A stretch of DNA of 64,000 nt from Muribaculaceae bacterium. Lineage in GTDB: Bacteria > Bacteroidota > Bacteroidia > Bacteroidales > Muribaculaceae. The DNA is taken from positions 1 through 64,000 of the forward strand of contig JAFLTO010000004.1 of assembly GCA_022510425.1 (NCBI GenBank), given 5' to 3'. The notes beneath the pieces were generated by a model. It was not told where the DNA came from. It was given only the letters and a program-made list of their open reading frames with translations, and did no database searches. A program made the translations under genes and the position numbers. Shown here piece by piece: positions 6,206-14,613 of the stretch; within the stretch, counting starts at the first letter, position 1, and every line of letters starts with the position of its first letter.

Positions 6206-7231
6206 ATGAAACGTCTATTTTCAATAATTTCCATATTGATGCTGACGGTGGCTTCCAATTTAAAAATGGATGCCCAGAACACTTTTGCTGCAGGATTCAG
6301 GTTGAAATGCGACAGCATCTTCGCATGGTGTAGAGAGCATCATGTGGCCGATGGTCTTGACGTAGGCCTTTCCTTGAGCGACATGGGTCTGGGTCTTGAG
6401 GTGAAGACGCCTGTCACAAAGTGGGTTGACCTCAGAGCGGGAGTAGACTGGATGCCGAAATTCAGAATGTCTACACGTTTCAACCTTAACACATATTCCG
6501 ATGGAGTACCCACCGGCAATTTCCATCATGTGGCCCAGCTGGTGTATAACAACACCGGGATTGAAATGGATGAAATTGTGAAAATGCACGGGGTAGGCTC
6601 GATGGTGAATTTCAAATTGATGGCGGATGTATATCCGGTGCCTTCCAACCGCCATTGGCATGTCACTGCGGGTTTCTATGCCGGCACTTCAATGATCGGA
6701 AGGGCTTATAATGCAAAAGAAGAACAACCCACACTGGTGGGCTTGAACCTCTATAACCGTGCTTATGAATACTTCACCAACCTCACTGATATCTTCAATG
6801 TGCCCTTGGGAGGAAACACTTACATGGATCCTGACATGGTGGAAGAACTGCAGGAAAAATTCAGGAGGTATGGACGAATGGGAGTACATATAGGCGATTT
6901 CAAAGACGGCACGCCTTATATCATGGAACCGGCTCCCGATGGCACTGTATCGGCAAAGGCTTATGTGAACCATTTCAAACCATATTTAGGGGCCGGCTAC
7001 AGCACGGATATCGACCGTGAGGGCAGATGGCATTTCGGAGTAGACCTCGGTGTGTTGTTCTGGGGTGGCGCTCCCGATGTCATAAATCATGATTACGTCA
7101 ACGGAAGAGACGTTAATTTCACCAAAGAGCTTATAAATGTGAGGGGAAAAGTGGGCCGCTATATCAGAACGATAAAATCTTTTCCCGTTTATCCCGTTTT
7201 AGCAATAAGATTCTCTTATACAATATTATGA
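6206..7231 (+). CDS. Putative outer-membrane beta-barrel protein
   Basis: A 341-aa protein I cannot place in a named family. The frame is open from 6131, but the ATG at 6206 gives a proper signal peptide (MKRLFSIISILMLTVASNL...MDAQN) and lies downstream of a promoter element. The mature part alternates short amphipathic beta-like segments (GLDVGLSLSDMGLGLEVKTP, WVDLRAGVDWMP, FKPYLGAGYSTDID, WHFGVDLGVLFW). It ends in an aromatic strand, VLAIRFSYTIL, as expected for a BAM-inserted barrel. Its stop overlaps the start of the PorE-like lipoprotein gene by 4 bp, so the two are probably translated together. Confidence 0.75.
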   Translation: MKRLFSIISILMLTVASNLKMDAQNTFAAGFRLKCDSIFAWCREHHVADGLDVGLSLSDMGLGLEVKTPVTKWVDLRAGVDWMPKFRMSTRFNLNTYSDGVPTGNFHHVAQLVYNNTGIEMDEIVKMHGVGSMVNFKLMADVYPVPSNRHWHVTAGFYAGTSMIGRAYNAKEEQPTLVGLNLYNRAYEYFTNLTDIFNVPLGGNTYMDPDMVEELQEKFRRYGRMGVHIGDFKDGTPYIMEPAPDGTVSAKAYVNHFKPYLGAGYSTDIDREGRWHFGVDLGVLFWGGAPDVINHDYVNGRDVNFTKELINVRGKVGRYIRTIKSFPVYPVLAIRFSYTIL

Positions 7232-9213
7232 AAATCGGGTTTCGTATTGGTGTGATCATGGCCGCTTTGGTTATGATTGGAGCATTCTCGGGTTGCAAAA
7301 GCGTAAAACTCGCGGATGGCGAGGCGGCTTATGCCCGAGGCGAATATTTCGAGGCCCAAAAAATCTATAAGAAAGTTTACAACCGGTTGACTAAAAGGGA
7401 AGACCGGCCGCTTCGCGGAGAGGTGGCCTTCAAACTTGGTCTCTGTTATGATAAGCTCAACCAGGGAGCTCGGGCTTCAGCTGCTTTTCAGAATGCATTG
7501 CGGTTTGAATATCCCGACAGCATGGCTTATTTCTATTTGGGGAAGTCTCTGCAAAGCGAGGGTAAATACGGGCAGGCAATTAAAGCTTATGAGGATTTTA
7601 TGACGTTTGTGCCCGACGATCATCTTGCTCTCGAAGGCATCAGAGGTTGCGAAATGGCGATTGTGGCCAAAGAAAAGCCAAGAACACGGTATATAGTTAA
7701 AAACGCAAAGCTGTTTAATTCAAGCCGCTCGGATTTCTCTCCGATGTTTCTTGACCAAACTGCCGAGCAACTTTATTTCACTTCCAACAATGAGAAAGTT
7801 ACCGGTGAGAACAAGTCGGCGATCACGGGTATCAAGGCAGGGGATATATATTTCAGCCGTAAGAATGAGAGAGGACAGTGGATGCGACCGGAACCGGTGG
7901 AAGGGGAATTGAACTCGGATGCCGACGAGGGGGTGATAAGTTTCTCTCCCGACGGACAGACGATGTACCTTACGCGGGCCATAACCTCGGAGACTTCAAA
8001 CGCTACCGTGGAGATTTATACTTCAAGAAGAAGTGACGCCAGCTGGAGCGCTCCCGAGAAATTCGTGATCGTGCGCGACAGTGTCACAGCCACCGGGCAT
8101 CCTGCGGTGTCTGCCAACGGTAAGCATCTCTATTTCACAAGTGATATGCCGGGCGGATACGGCGGCTTGGATATCTGGCGCATAGATATCGACGACAGGG
8201 TTGGAACTCTTCAAAACATGGGACCACAGATCAACACTCCCGGCGACGAGATGTTCCCATATTCACGTACGGATTCGCTTTTTTATTTTGCTTCAAACGG
8301 TCATCCGGGTTTTGGAGGTTTGGATTTATTCCGTGCCAAACTTAATTCAACGGGCGATTACTGGAGTGTGGAAAACATGGGCTTGCCAATGAATAGTGCC
8401 GGTGATGATTTCGGTATAACTTTCGGAGAGGGTGAAAGCGGATTTTTCAGCTCCAACAGAGGAGATGCCAGAGGTTATGACCATATTTTCAGTTTTGAAC
8501 TCCCGGATCTGAAAATCACTATTTCAGGTTATGTGATTGATAAAGATGAGGAACCGGTACTGGGAGCCGTAATTAGGATTGTGGGTGACGATGGAAGCAA
8601 CCAGAGAGAGGTGGCTCGTGATGACGGCTCTTTCCGTTTCAATCTTGGAAGAGGAGTGAAGTATGTCATGAAGGCCGGAGCCCCGGGATATTTGAATGTG
8701 AAGCAGGAGTTTGAAAGCGATATCGCGGAAGAAGATGCCGATTATAGCATTGATTTCATACTCGCCGCGATCAACAAGCCACAGGTGGTGGAAAATATAT
8801 TCTATGATTTTGACAAGGCCACTTTGCGTCCTGAATCAAAGGAAGCCTTGGATGAAATCGTGGCGATGCTCAATGAGAATCCTCATGTATCGATTGAAAT
8901 GGGCTCTCACACCGATAGAAAAGGCTCGGATGAGTATAATATAGCGCTTTCGGAGAGAAGGGCTAAAAGCGTGATTGATTACTTGATAAAGGCCGGAATA
9001 AACGAAGACCGGCTAAGCCCTAAGGGTTACGGTGAATCTGTGCCAAAAACTGTTACCAAACGAATCAACAGGGATTATCCTCAGTTTGAGGAGGGCACTG
9101 TGCTCACGGAGGAATTCATCCTCACTCTCAGTCCCGAGGATCAGGAAGCGGCCGACCAGATCAATCGACGCACGGAATTCCAGGTTCTCAGCATCGAATA
9201 CGATCTCTTCTAA
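7228..9213 (+). CDS. PorE-like OmpA family lipoprotein (TPR, PD40 propeller, CRD, OmpA)
   Basis: A 661-aa lipoprotein: signal peptide with lipobox ending at C23 (AFSGC). The domain order is TPR-like helices (about 30-145), WD40/PD40-like beta-propeller repeats (about 160-430; SRSDFSPMFLDQT, FSPDGQTMYLTR, HPAVSANGKHLYFTS), a carboxypeptidase-regulatory-like domain (about 435-510; ISGYVIDKDEEPVLGAVIRI) and a C-terminal OmpA peptidoglycan-binding domain (IFYDFDKATLRPES, NIALSERRAKSVIDYL). This order matches PorE of the Porphyromonas gingivalis type IX secretion complex. Similar proteins occur in species without that system, and no other T9SS gene is visible here. Residues after the Cys (KSVKL) do not look like a surface-export signal, so a periplasm-facing anchor is likely. 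Confidence 0.85.
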   Translation: MKIGFRIGVIMAALVMIGAFSGCKSVKLADGEAAYARGEYFEAQKIYKKVYNRLTKREDRPLRGEVAFKLGLCYDKLNQGARASAAFQNALRFEYPDSMAYFYLGKSLQSEGKYGQAIKAYEDFMTFVPDDHLALEGIRGCEMAIVAKEKPRTRYIVKNAKLFNSSRSDFSPMFLDQTAEQLYFTSNNEKVTGENKSAITGIKAGDIYFSRKNERGQWMRPEPVEGELNSDADEGVISFSPDGQTMYLTRAITSETSNATVEIYTSRRSDASWSAPEKFVIVRDSVTATGHPAVSANGKHLYFTSDMPGGYGGLDIWRIDIDDRVGTLQNMGPQINTPGDEMFPYSRTDSLFYFASNGHPGFGGLDLFRAKLNSTGDYWSVENMGLPMNSAGDDFGITFGEGESGFFSSNRGDARGYDHIFSFELPDLKITISGYVIDKDEEPVLGAVIRIVGDDGSNQREVARDDGSFRFNLGRGVKYVMKAGAPGYLNVKQEFESDIAEEDADYSIDFILAAINKPQVVENIFYDFDKATLRPESKEALDEIVAMLNENPHVSIEMGSHTDRKGSDEYNIALSERRAKSVIDYLIKAGINEDRLSPKGYGESVPKTVTKRINRDYPQFEEGTVLTEEFILTLSPEDQEAADQINRRTEFQVLSIEYDLF

Positions 9214-9281
9214 TCTTCCCCAAAACCTTCCAACTCATCTTAGGAGTGTCTGCTTGGGTGTTGCCTTCTTTAAAACATTCT

Positions 9282-9302
9282 ATAAAACACTTCTTGTTTT
9301 AT
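9282..9302. terminator. Weak bidirectional hairpin between convergent genes
   Basis: ATAAAAC (9282-9288) pairs with GTTTTAT (9296-9302) around a 7-nt loop, between the PorE-like gene and the convergent MNT gene. The stem is AT-rich and short. Confidence 0.35.
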
Positions 9303-9313
9303 TGATTAATAAT

Positions 9314-9613
9314 TTATATCTCTATACCAGTCTTCATCACATCATAATAGAGGGGACTGTCACTTCCTTCATACATTAATACAGGCTCTATTGTTGTATC
9401 CACATTCCAGGTCAATCGCCACAACAGACTGGAGTCTTCCCACCATGTTTCCTCCTGTTCCTTTGGAACAATTACAGCCACATCAATGTCACTCTCTTCA
9501 GTATATCCACCCTTGCTATAAGATCCAAACAGATACATTGATTTGATAGGAATATGCTTAGAAACAACTTCCTTATACTTCTTCACCAATTCTATAGCTT
9601 CTCTTTTATCCAT
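9314..9613 (-). CDS. Minimal nucleotidyltransferase (MNT) of a HEPN/MNT pair
   Basis: A 99-aa protein of the pol-beta nucleotidyltransferase superfamily. The active-site motif is intact: G30-S31 followed by KGG and S41-D42-I-D44 (FGSYSKGGYTEESDIDVAV). In studied MNT/HEPN modules the MNT protein neutralises the HEPN ribonuclease, in some cases by adding AMP to it. Its start overlaps the end of the upstream HEPN gene by 22 bp, so the two are co-transcribed. Whether this pair acts as toxin-antitoxin is not shown by sequence alone. Confidence 0.85.
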   Translation of the reverse strand: MDKREAIELVKKYKEVVSKHIPIKSMYLFGSYSKGGYTEESDIDVAVIVPKEQEETWWEDSSLLWRLTWNVDTTIEPVLMYEGSDSPLYYDVMKTGIEI

Positions 9614-9978
9614 AGTCTCAGTTTATCTGTTTCTTCCAAGATATGCTCACATACATTTTCATTGAGGTGTTGTGCAAGTTTCATTCTGTCTTCAGGATAC
9701 CTTGCCTCAATGTTAAGATGCTGCATGTCTGCAATAAACATCTTTTGTTCTTGGGTCATCTGGTCTGCCAAACCTGTCTTTTGAGCCAACCTTGAAAGAG
9801 TATGTATCTTCAACGGTGGTTCTTCAAGCACTTTGCTCCAATAAGCCTTAATCATCTTCTCAATGACTTGGTGGCACATGAAACCCACATAGAGATACCT
9901 TTTACTCTCCATGAGTGCTTTAGCTGTATCATAGTCATAATCAGCTATGTCAACCCAATATGCTACCCTGTCATTCAT
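9592..9978 (-). CDS. HEPN domain protein of a HEPN/MNT pair
   Basis: A 128-aa all-helical HEPN domain protein (PF05168 type rather than HepT/DUF86). It shows the family block CHQVIEKMIKAYW (36-48) and KIHTLSRLAQ (57-66) with conserved H59. I do not see the R-x4-6-H motif of RNase-active HEPN proteins, so toxin activity is uncertain. The promoter (9999-10029) and the overlapping MNT gene downstream define a two-gene operon. Confidence 0.8.
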   Translation of the reverse strand: MNDRVAYWVDIADYDYDTAKALMESKRYLYVGFMCHQVIEKMIKAYWSKVLEEPPLKIHTLSRLAQKTGLADQMTQEQKMFIADMQHLNIEARYPEDRMKLAQHLNENVCEHILEETDKLRLWIKEKL

Positions 9979-9998
9979 GAAGTAAGATATAGATTATG

Positions 9999-10029
9999 CA
10001 AATATAAGAAATTTGAATTATATAACAGA
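9999..10029 (-). promoter_or_regulatory. Promoter for the HEPN/MNT operon
   Basis: On the minus strand TATATTTG (10006-9999) matches TAnnTTTG, with TCTG (10029-10026, one mismatch to TTTG) 19 nt upstream. The ATG at 9978 follows about 20 nt later. Confidence 0.5.
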
Positions 10030-10199
10030 CCTATAGGATGATAAAATAGTTGAAGAACTAGAGGGTAAATATATATATTAAACAAAAAAATATACCACTA
10101 CAGATGGTTTATACCACCATAATAGAGGTACATTCAAGTTTCAACAAGGTGAATCGAGAAAAGAGTTGGAATTGCCTCGTTGGTTCCATTCTTTAAAAG

Positions 10200-10240
10200 T
10201 AAAATTCCAATCCGCTGTAAATTAACGAATTGGAATTTTA
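10200..10240 (-). terminator. Intrinsic terminator-like hairpin after tRNA-Lys
   Basis: TAAAATTCCAAT (10200-10211) and ATTGGAATTTTA (10229-10240) form a perfect 12-bp stem with a 17-nt loop. It starts 6 bp beyond the tRNA 3' end. The 3' arm is followed by TT-containing sequence on the minus strand. Confidence 0.55.
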
Positions 10241-10245
10241 TTAAG

Positions 10246-10318
10246 TGACCCCGGTGGGGCTCGAACCCACGACCCAATGATTAAGAGTCATTTGCTCTAC
10301 CAACTGAGCCACGGAGTC
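10246..10318 (-). tRNA. tRNA-Lys (anticodon CUU)
   Basis: Read on the minus strand, a 73-nt cloverleaf. The acceptor GACTCCG pairs with CGGGGTC (one G-U) with discriminator A. The D arm is GCTC/GAGC, the anticodon arm AATGA/TCATT with loop CTCTTAA (anticodon CTT at its third to fifth bases), the variable loop GGGTC and the T arm GTGGG/CCCAC with loop TTCGAGC. CCA is not encoded. A canonical promoter lies upstream and a hairpin downstream, so it appears to be a single-gene unit. Confidence 0.95.
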
Positions 10319-10362
10319 ATTTTATTGTTTGCTTTCGCGGGTTTTATCCCGTTTTGCGAGTG

Positions 10363-10394
10363 CAAAGTTAATGCGAATTTTTTATTCCTCCAAA
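10363..10394 (-). promoter_or_regulatory. Promoter of tRNA-Lys
   Basis: On the minus strand TTTG (10394-10391), 20 nt, then TAACTTTG (10370-10363): an exact match to the consensus. The leader to the tRNA contains a small CGGG/CCCG hairpin. Confidence 0.8.
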
Positions 10395-10439
10395 TTCAAG
10401 AAGAAGGATTTTGTTGTTTTTTGTGTTTTTGCGTTATTG

Positions 10440-11804
10440 TCAGGACTGTTGGGTCTCTGTGGTGCTGTCTTGATAGTAGGATTTATCTACTGAGAAAGCG
10501 AAGGACTTGCGTGTGAATATTATCACTATTGTATAGGCGATAACCAATGCGAAACTCAAGATGAAGGCGAATGTGTTTTCATTCTTGATATGGAAGAGTT
10601 CGCTTATACCACTGATGATGAAGGGCTGTATTGCAATAGCCAAATAATTGGCGGTAAGTACGAATGCTAAAGCCAAAGTGAGTTTCTCGGGATTGTCTAC
10701 CGTATAACTTGCTTTGTCGTAGAGCATGGGTTGACAGATACCGTATCCAAGACCAGTCAAACCGGCACCGACGAACATCGCCCATTTGGCAGGGAAGAAA
10801 ACAAACAGACCGAGACCTACCACCAACATTAGTGCTGTCCAGAAGAAAGTGCCCCCTCTAAGTCTTTTCACAAACCATGTGAGGATATAACCGGGTATAA
10901 GCACTAACAAGAAGAATACTGAAGTCACATCTCCGGCTATATTGCTCGGCCAACCATATTGCACAGTGAGCTGAGAACTATAATTTGTGATAGCTATAGA
11001 AGTAAAGGTCACAAGGAAATATACTGCTATGAGAGCCCAAATTCTTCCATAATGGAAACCAGAGCCTGCCGGATTTACAGGTGCCTTAACGGTGTGAGCC
11101 ACCTGAGCCTCGCTCTTGGTGACTTTTGGATCACGTTTTTCCATCGGCTGGACATCCGGAGCCGGAATCGCAGCCGGTTTGATTTGCTCTTCGTCCTGCA
11201 TGTCTTTCTGTTCTTCTTTACTGGAAGTGTCTATGCCAGGCACATGTTTAAGCCAGAACGAAAATGCAAGAGGCACTAAGGCTGCCAAATACACGACAAA
11301 CGGTAAATGCCAGTTTCTCCCTTGTATAAGCCATCCCACGGCGAATGTAGCGATAACAACCGTGGAATTTGATATACCTGATTGCCAACCCATCTGTTTC
11401 ATACGTATTTTGCCGGCGAAAGTCTCCGCGATAAGACCGGTGGAGAATGGGATAAGAAGCCCGGCGCCACATCCCAACAGACAACTTATGATGATCAAGG
11501 AAGTCATGTCTGCTGCGAAGAGATACCATATGGCACACCCCGCATAGAGAATCAAAGCCCCAACGATAATAGGTATCTTGTGTTTGGCTTCCGAAAGTTT
11601 TCCGGAAAGAAGCACAAATGGTATTATGATAAAGTTTGGAAGCGTTGTCAATAACTGCACTTCAAGTTCGGGAGCGTGAAGGATCTCTTTCAGTTTACCT
11701 TCCATCGGGGCAACAGCCAATCCCGGAAGATTCACAATCAGGGAGATGGACATGATGGCCAGATAGGTCATCATGGTTATGGGGGCTTTACCGGTCTTTA
11801 CCAT
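10440..11804 (-). CDS. MFS transporter of the gad island
   Basis: A 454-aa major facilitator with about 12 membrane segments. Its N-terminal block ISLIVNLPGLAVAPMEGKLKE is shared, with variations, by the second MFS protein of this island (17286-19025), so the two are paralogues flanking the gad genes. Between the two six-helix halves sits a hydrophilic loop of about 60 residues rich in K, E, P and A (around 195-255). The gene follows gadC after 48 bp of heptamer repeat and probably shares its transcript. The substrate is unknown; an organic anion or amino acid role is inference from context. Confidence 0.85.
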   Translation of the reverse strand: MVKTGKAPITMMTYLAIMSISLIVNLPGLAVAPMEGKLKEILHAPELEVQLLTTLPNFIIIPFVLLSGKLSEAKHKIPIIVGALILYAGCAIWYLFAADMTSLIIISCLLGCGAGLLIPFSTGLIAETFAGKIRMKQMGWQSGISNSTVVIATFAVGWLIQGRNWHLPFVVYLAALVPLAFSFWLKHVPGIDTSSKEEQKDMQDEEQIKPAAIPAPDVQPMEKRDPKVTKSEAQVAHTVKAPVNPAGSGFHYGRIWALIAVYFLVTFTSIAITNYSSQLTVQYGWPSNIAGDVTSVFFLLVLIPGYILTWFVKRLRGGTFFWTALMLVVGLGLFVFFPAKWAMFVGAGLTGLGYGICQPMLYDKASYTVDNPEKLTLALAFVLTANYLAIAIQPFIISGISELFHIKNENTFAFILSFALVIAYTIVIIFTRKSFAFSVDKSYYQDSTTETQQS

Positions 11805-11810
11805 ATATCA

Positions 11811-11852
11811 AAGGATAAGGAATAGGGGATAAAGGATAGGGATTGGGATATA
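11811..11852. repeat. Six-unit heptamer repeat between gadC and the MFS gene
   Basis: Contiguous 7-mers AAGGATA, AGGAATA, GGGGATA, AAGGATA, GGGATTG, GGATATA fill nearly the entire gap and end at the base before the gadC stop codon. They resemble the GGGATTA-type units near rimO. Confidence 0.7.
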
Positions 11853-13508
11853 TTAGTTCTGTTTTGGCGTTGAATCAGTATCAGTGGGCTTGGCATCTGA
11901 TACAGGGGCCGTAGTTGTTGTCGCTGCTTCAACTTGGGCCTTGGGTTCCACTTTGGCTTTTGGAACTTCAATAGCCTCTTCTTCTGCTTCGAATTCTTCA
12001 GCAGCCTTTGCCAAGGCAGCCTGGGCTTCCGGAGACTTATTCCAGTGGAAAGGTACGAAGGCATTACCCGGTGTAAGCCATGAAGCTTTCTTGAAGTGAA
12101 GGATTATAAAGGGCATAACAGTGAAAACTATTGTACCGATAATAAGAACGCTGAACCATACTGCATTTGATCCCATAGCTATCTGACCCGGAGGGAAGAA
12201 GCTGAAAACAAAAGCTACAAGAGAACTTACGAAACCGGCTCCGGCCACGCACCACAACCACCAGTTCCCTTTTTTGCCAATACGGAAAGGACGTTTAGCA
12301 TTCGGCATTGTATAGCGTAGACGTAGGATTGAGGCAAACATCAATAGATAAACAATCAGATAAAGAATACAGGTGAGCTGTGAAAGAATCTGATAGAAGC
12401 TTTGCACAGAAGGCATCAACACCATGATAAACGCTAAGGCAGTTGTGAAGGCGCCTTGAACGAAAAGCATATTGCTTTGCACACCGTGTTTATTCGCTTT
12501 CTGGAAAAACTTGGGAAGATATCCCGCCTGGCCTACAGCGAACACACCTTTAGAAGGACCTGCAACCCATGTCAACACCTCTGCAAGCACACCACCCGCT
12601 AAGGCTATGGCAATGATAGGAGCAAACCATCTAAAATGGAGAGCGCTGAAATATCTGTCGAATCCTTGAAGAAGACTCTGAACAAGGTTGATATCCTTGA
12701 CCGGAAGAATAACTCCGAGAGCATATGTGCCAAGAATAAAGATGGCTACCGTAGCAAAAGTACCGATGATAATAGCCTTGGGGTAATTCTTAGTGGGATT
12801 CTTGATATCCCTTACATGCACACCGCTCATCTCCATACCGGCATAGAAGAGGAAAATGGAAACGGCAAATATTATATTGTTAAAATTAGAGAAATCAGGA
12901 ATAAAGCTGCCATGCCAGTCCATTTGAGATGGATGACCGGTAGCCATGTATATAATTGCAAGCACCACAAGTATAAACACAGGTATTATAGTGCCGACAA
13001 GACCACCTATCTTTGATACTTTTCCTACCCACCCCATACCTCGCAACGAGATAAATGTGGCTATCCAATAAATGGCCAGCACCACGGCTATGGTATACCA
13101 CTTGTTGGCTGCAAGATGGGAGTCGTAGATATGATCCATTCCTATGAAAGCCAAAGCAACGGCACCAAAAGTCAAAACAGTGGGATACCAGATAGTACTT
13201 TCCACCCATTGAAGCCAGATACCGAGGAATCCGAGCTTTTCACCATAGGCTTCGCCAACCCAACGGAACATACCACCCTGCTGATAGGGGAACATTGCGG
13301 CAAATTCAGCCGCCACCAGAGATACCGGAGCAAGGAAAACGATACCCGCCAGAATATAGTAGAAGGCAGAGCTAACTCCATATTCAGCCTCGGCCGGGAG
13401 ACCACGCAGTGAAACCACTGCAACAATATTCATAATCACAAGGGTGAATACACCCATTTTGGCTGCCTGTTTGCTTGTGCCTTTTGCTTGTGGGGTTGTT
13501 GACGCCAT
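11853..13508 (-). CDS. gadC: Glutamate/GABA antiporter GadC
   Basis: A 551-aa APC-superfamily transporter that exchanges external glutamate for internal GABA, exporting the product of GadB and so removing a proton per cycle. The N-terminal segment VVSLRGLPAEAEYGVSSAFY and the FPYQQGGMFRWVGEAYGEK block are typical of GadC. E. coli GadC is 511 aa and closes its path at neutral pH with a C-terminal plug. Here the last 70 or so residues are a long A/E/P/T-rich tail (about 480-551), so a different or extended gate is possible. It lies 50 bp after glsA on the same strand. Confidence 0.92.
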   Translation of the reverse strand: MASTTPQAKGTSKQAAKMGVFTLVIMNIVAVVSLRGLPAEAEYGVSSAFYYILAGIVFLAPVSLVAAEFAAMFPYQQGGMFRWVGEAYGEKLGFLGIWLQWVESTIWYPTVLTFGAVALAFIGMDHIYDSHLAANKWYTIAVVLAIYWIATFISLRGMGWVGKVSKIGGLVGTIIPVFILVVLAIIYMATGHPSQMDWHGSFIPDFSNFNNIIFAVSIFLFYAGMEMSGVHVRDIKNPTKNYPKAIIIGTFATVAIFILGTYALGVILPVKDINLVQSLLQGFDRYFSALHFRWFAPIIAIALAGGVLAEVLTWVAGPSKGVFAVGQAGYLPKFFQKANKHGVQSNMLFVQGAFTTALAFIMVLMPSVQSFYQILSQLTCILYLIVYLLMFASILRLRYTMPNAKRPFRIGKKGNWWLWCVAGAGFVSSLVAFVFSFFPPGQIAMGSNAVWFSVLIIGTIVFTVMPFIILHFKKASWLTPGNAFVPFHWNKSPEAQAALAKAAEEFEAEEEAIEVPKAKVEPKAQVEAATTTTAPVSDAKPTDTDSTPKQN

Positions 13509-13558
13509 AACAATTGGGGTTTTATGGTGTAAATATAGTGGAAAATTTTTTAAATAAC

Positions 13559-14527
13559 TTAATCATTTATGATTTTAACAGTATCACCCTTGAAAATACC
13601 GAGTTCAAGCTTGTTCATAAAAGCTTTGATTGCTGCCTGAGCTTTTACAGAATTTCCGGCATCATCCAACGGAGGAGCAAACGCTGCTATGCCAAACAAG
13701 CCGGGCATAACACCCATTACTCCGCCTCCTACACCTGTTTTTGCAGGAATTCCAGATGTGTATAGCCAGTCGCCGGTGTGTTGATAAAAACCTACGCTTG
13801 CAATCATGGAAGTGATTTTTGGAGCTATCGCTTCGTCGAATACTTGTAATTTTGTAACCGGGTTCAACCCTTTATTTGCGATTGTGGCGCCCATTATGGC
13901 AAGTTGGGATGAAGTGATGCCCAAGGAACATTGACGGGTATACAAATCAAGGCTCATATCTACATCATCATATATTCTGTTGTAATTTTTCAAGAGCCAT
14001 GCAATTGCATGATTATTGAAATTTGTTGCTGTCTCACTCATATACAATTCATCTATAAGCTGAGGTGCAGACCCGCAAAGTTCTGTAATATTCTTAACGA
14101 TGGCATTCCATTTATCTTCAGAATCTCCCTGTGGAGCCACCATTGAGCATGCAGAAATAGCCCCGGCATTAACGAGAGGAGTAGAAGGATGATCGTTTTC
14201 CAATAATAAAGCGAATATGGAATTAAATGGAAGTCCCGTGGCGTCAGCGCCAATTTTTTCAAGCACTCCTTCAGGGGTGTGTTGAATCATGGCCAGAATA
14301 GCAGTCGGAACCTTTGAAACTGATTCGATACCAAACTTATACTCAGTATCGCCGAAATTGATACAAGTTCCGTCTAAAAGTGTTACGCTTAATCCGAACA
14401 AGTTGGAGTCTATATTCGCTAAATACGGAATATAGTTGGCATTCTTGCCGCCTGTGATTCCTTTGGCTTCATTATAAGCTTCCTGAGCCGCATTCTTAAT
14501 TTGAGACAGTTTTATAACCTTTTCCAT
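13559..14527 (-). CDS. glsA: Glutaminase GlsA
   Basis: A 322-aa serine-type glutaminase of the beta-lactamase-like fold that hydrolyses glutamine to glutamate and ammonia. The catalytic S-x-x-K motif is S69-V-S-K72 in GIESVSKVPTA. Conserved blocks NAGAISACSMV and KTGVGGGVMG follow. In acid resistance the ammonia takes up protons and the glutamate feeds GadB. It lies between gadB and gadC; an intrinsic terminator separates it from gadB (14558-14587), so its expression may depend on read-through or an unseen promoter. Confidence 0.95.
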   Translation of the reverse strand: MEKVIKLSQIKNAAQEAYNEAKGITGGKNANYIPYLANIDSNLFGLSVTLLDGTCINFGDTEYKFGIESVSKVPTAILAMIQHTPEGVLEKIGADATGLPFNSIFALLLENDHPSTPLVNAGAISACSMVAPQGDSEDKWNAIVKNITELCGSAPQLIDELYMSETATNFNNHAIAWLLKNYNRIYDDVDMSLDLYTRQCSLGITSSQLAIMGATIANKGLNPVTKLQVFDEAIAPKITSMIASVGFYQHTGDWLYTSGIPAKTGVGGGVMGVMPGLFGIAAFAPPLDDAGNSVKAQAAIKAFMNKLELGIFKGDTVKIIND

Positions 14528-14557
14528 AAACCTTTTTGCTTGATAATTGTGAAAAAA

Positions 14558-14587
14558 ATGACAGCTTGAGGAGTGTCAAGCTGTCAT
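14558..14587 (-). terminator. Intrinsic terminator/attenuator between gadB and glsA
   Basis: ATGACAGCTTGA (14558-14569) and TCAAGCTGTCAT (14576-14587) form a perfect 12-bp stem with a 6-nt loop. On the minus strand it is followed directly by a run of seven T. It sits 26 bp after the gadB stop and 30 bp before the glsA start. Confidence 0.85.
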
Positions 14588-14613
14588 TATAACAAAGTTT
14601 CTATATTTATGGT

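Noticed and set aside
7228..9213. Proof of a type IX secretion system
   Set aside because: The PorE-like domain order alone is not enough; no porK, porL, porM, porN, porV or C-terminal sorting-domain protein is seen in the window.
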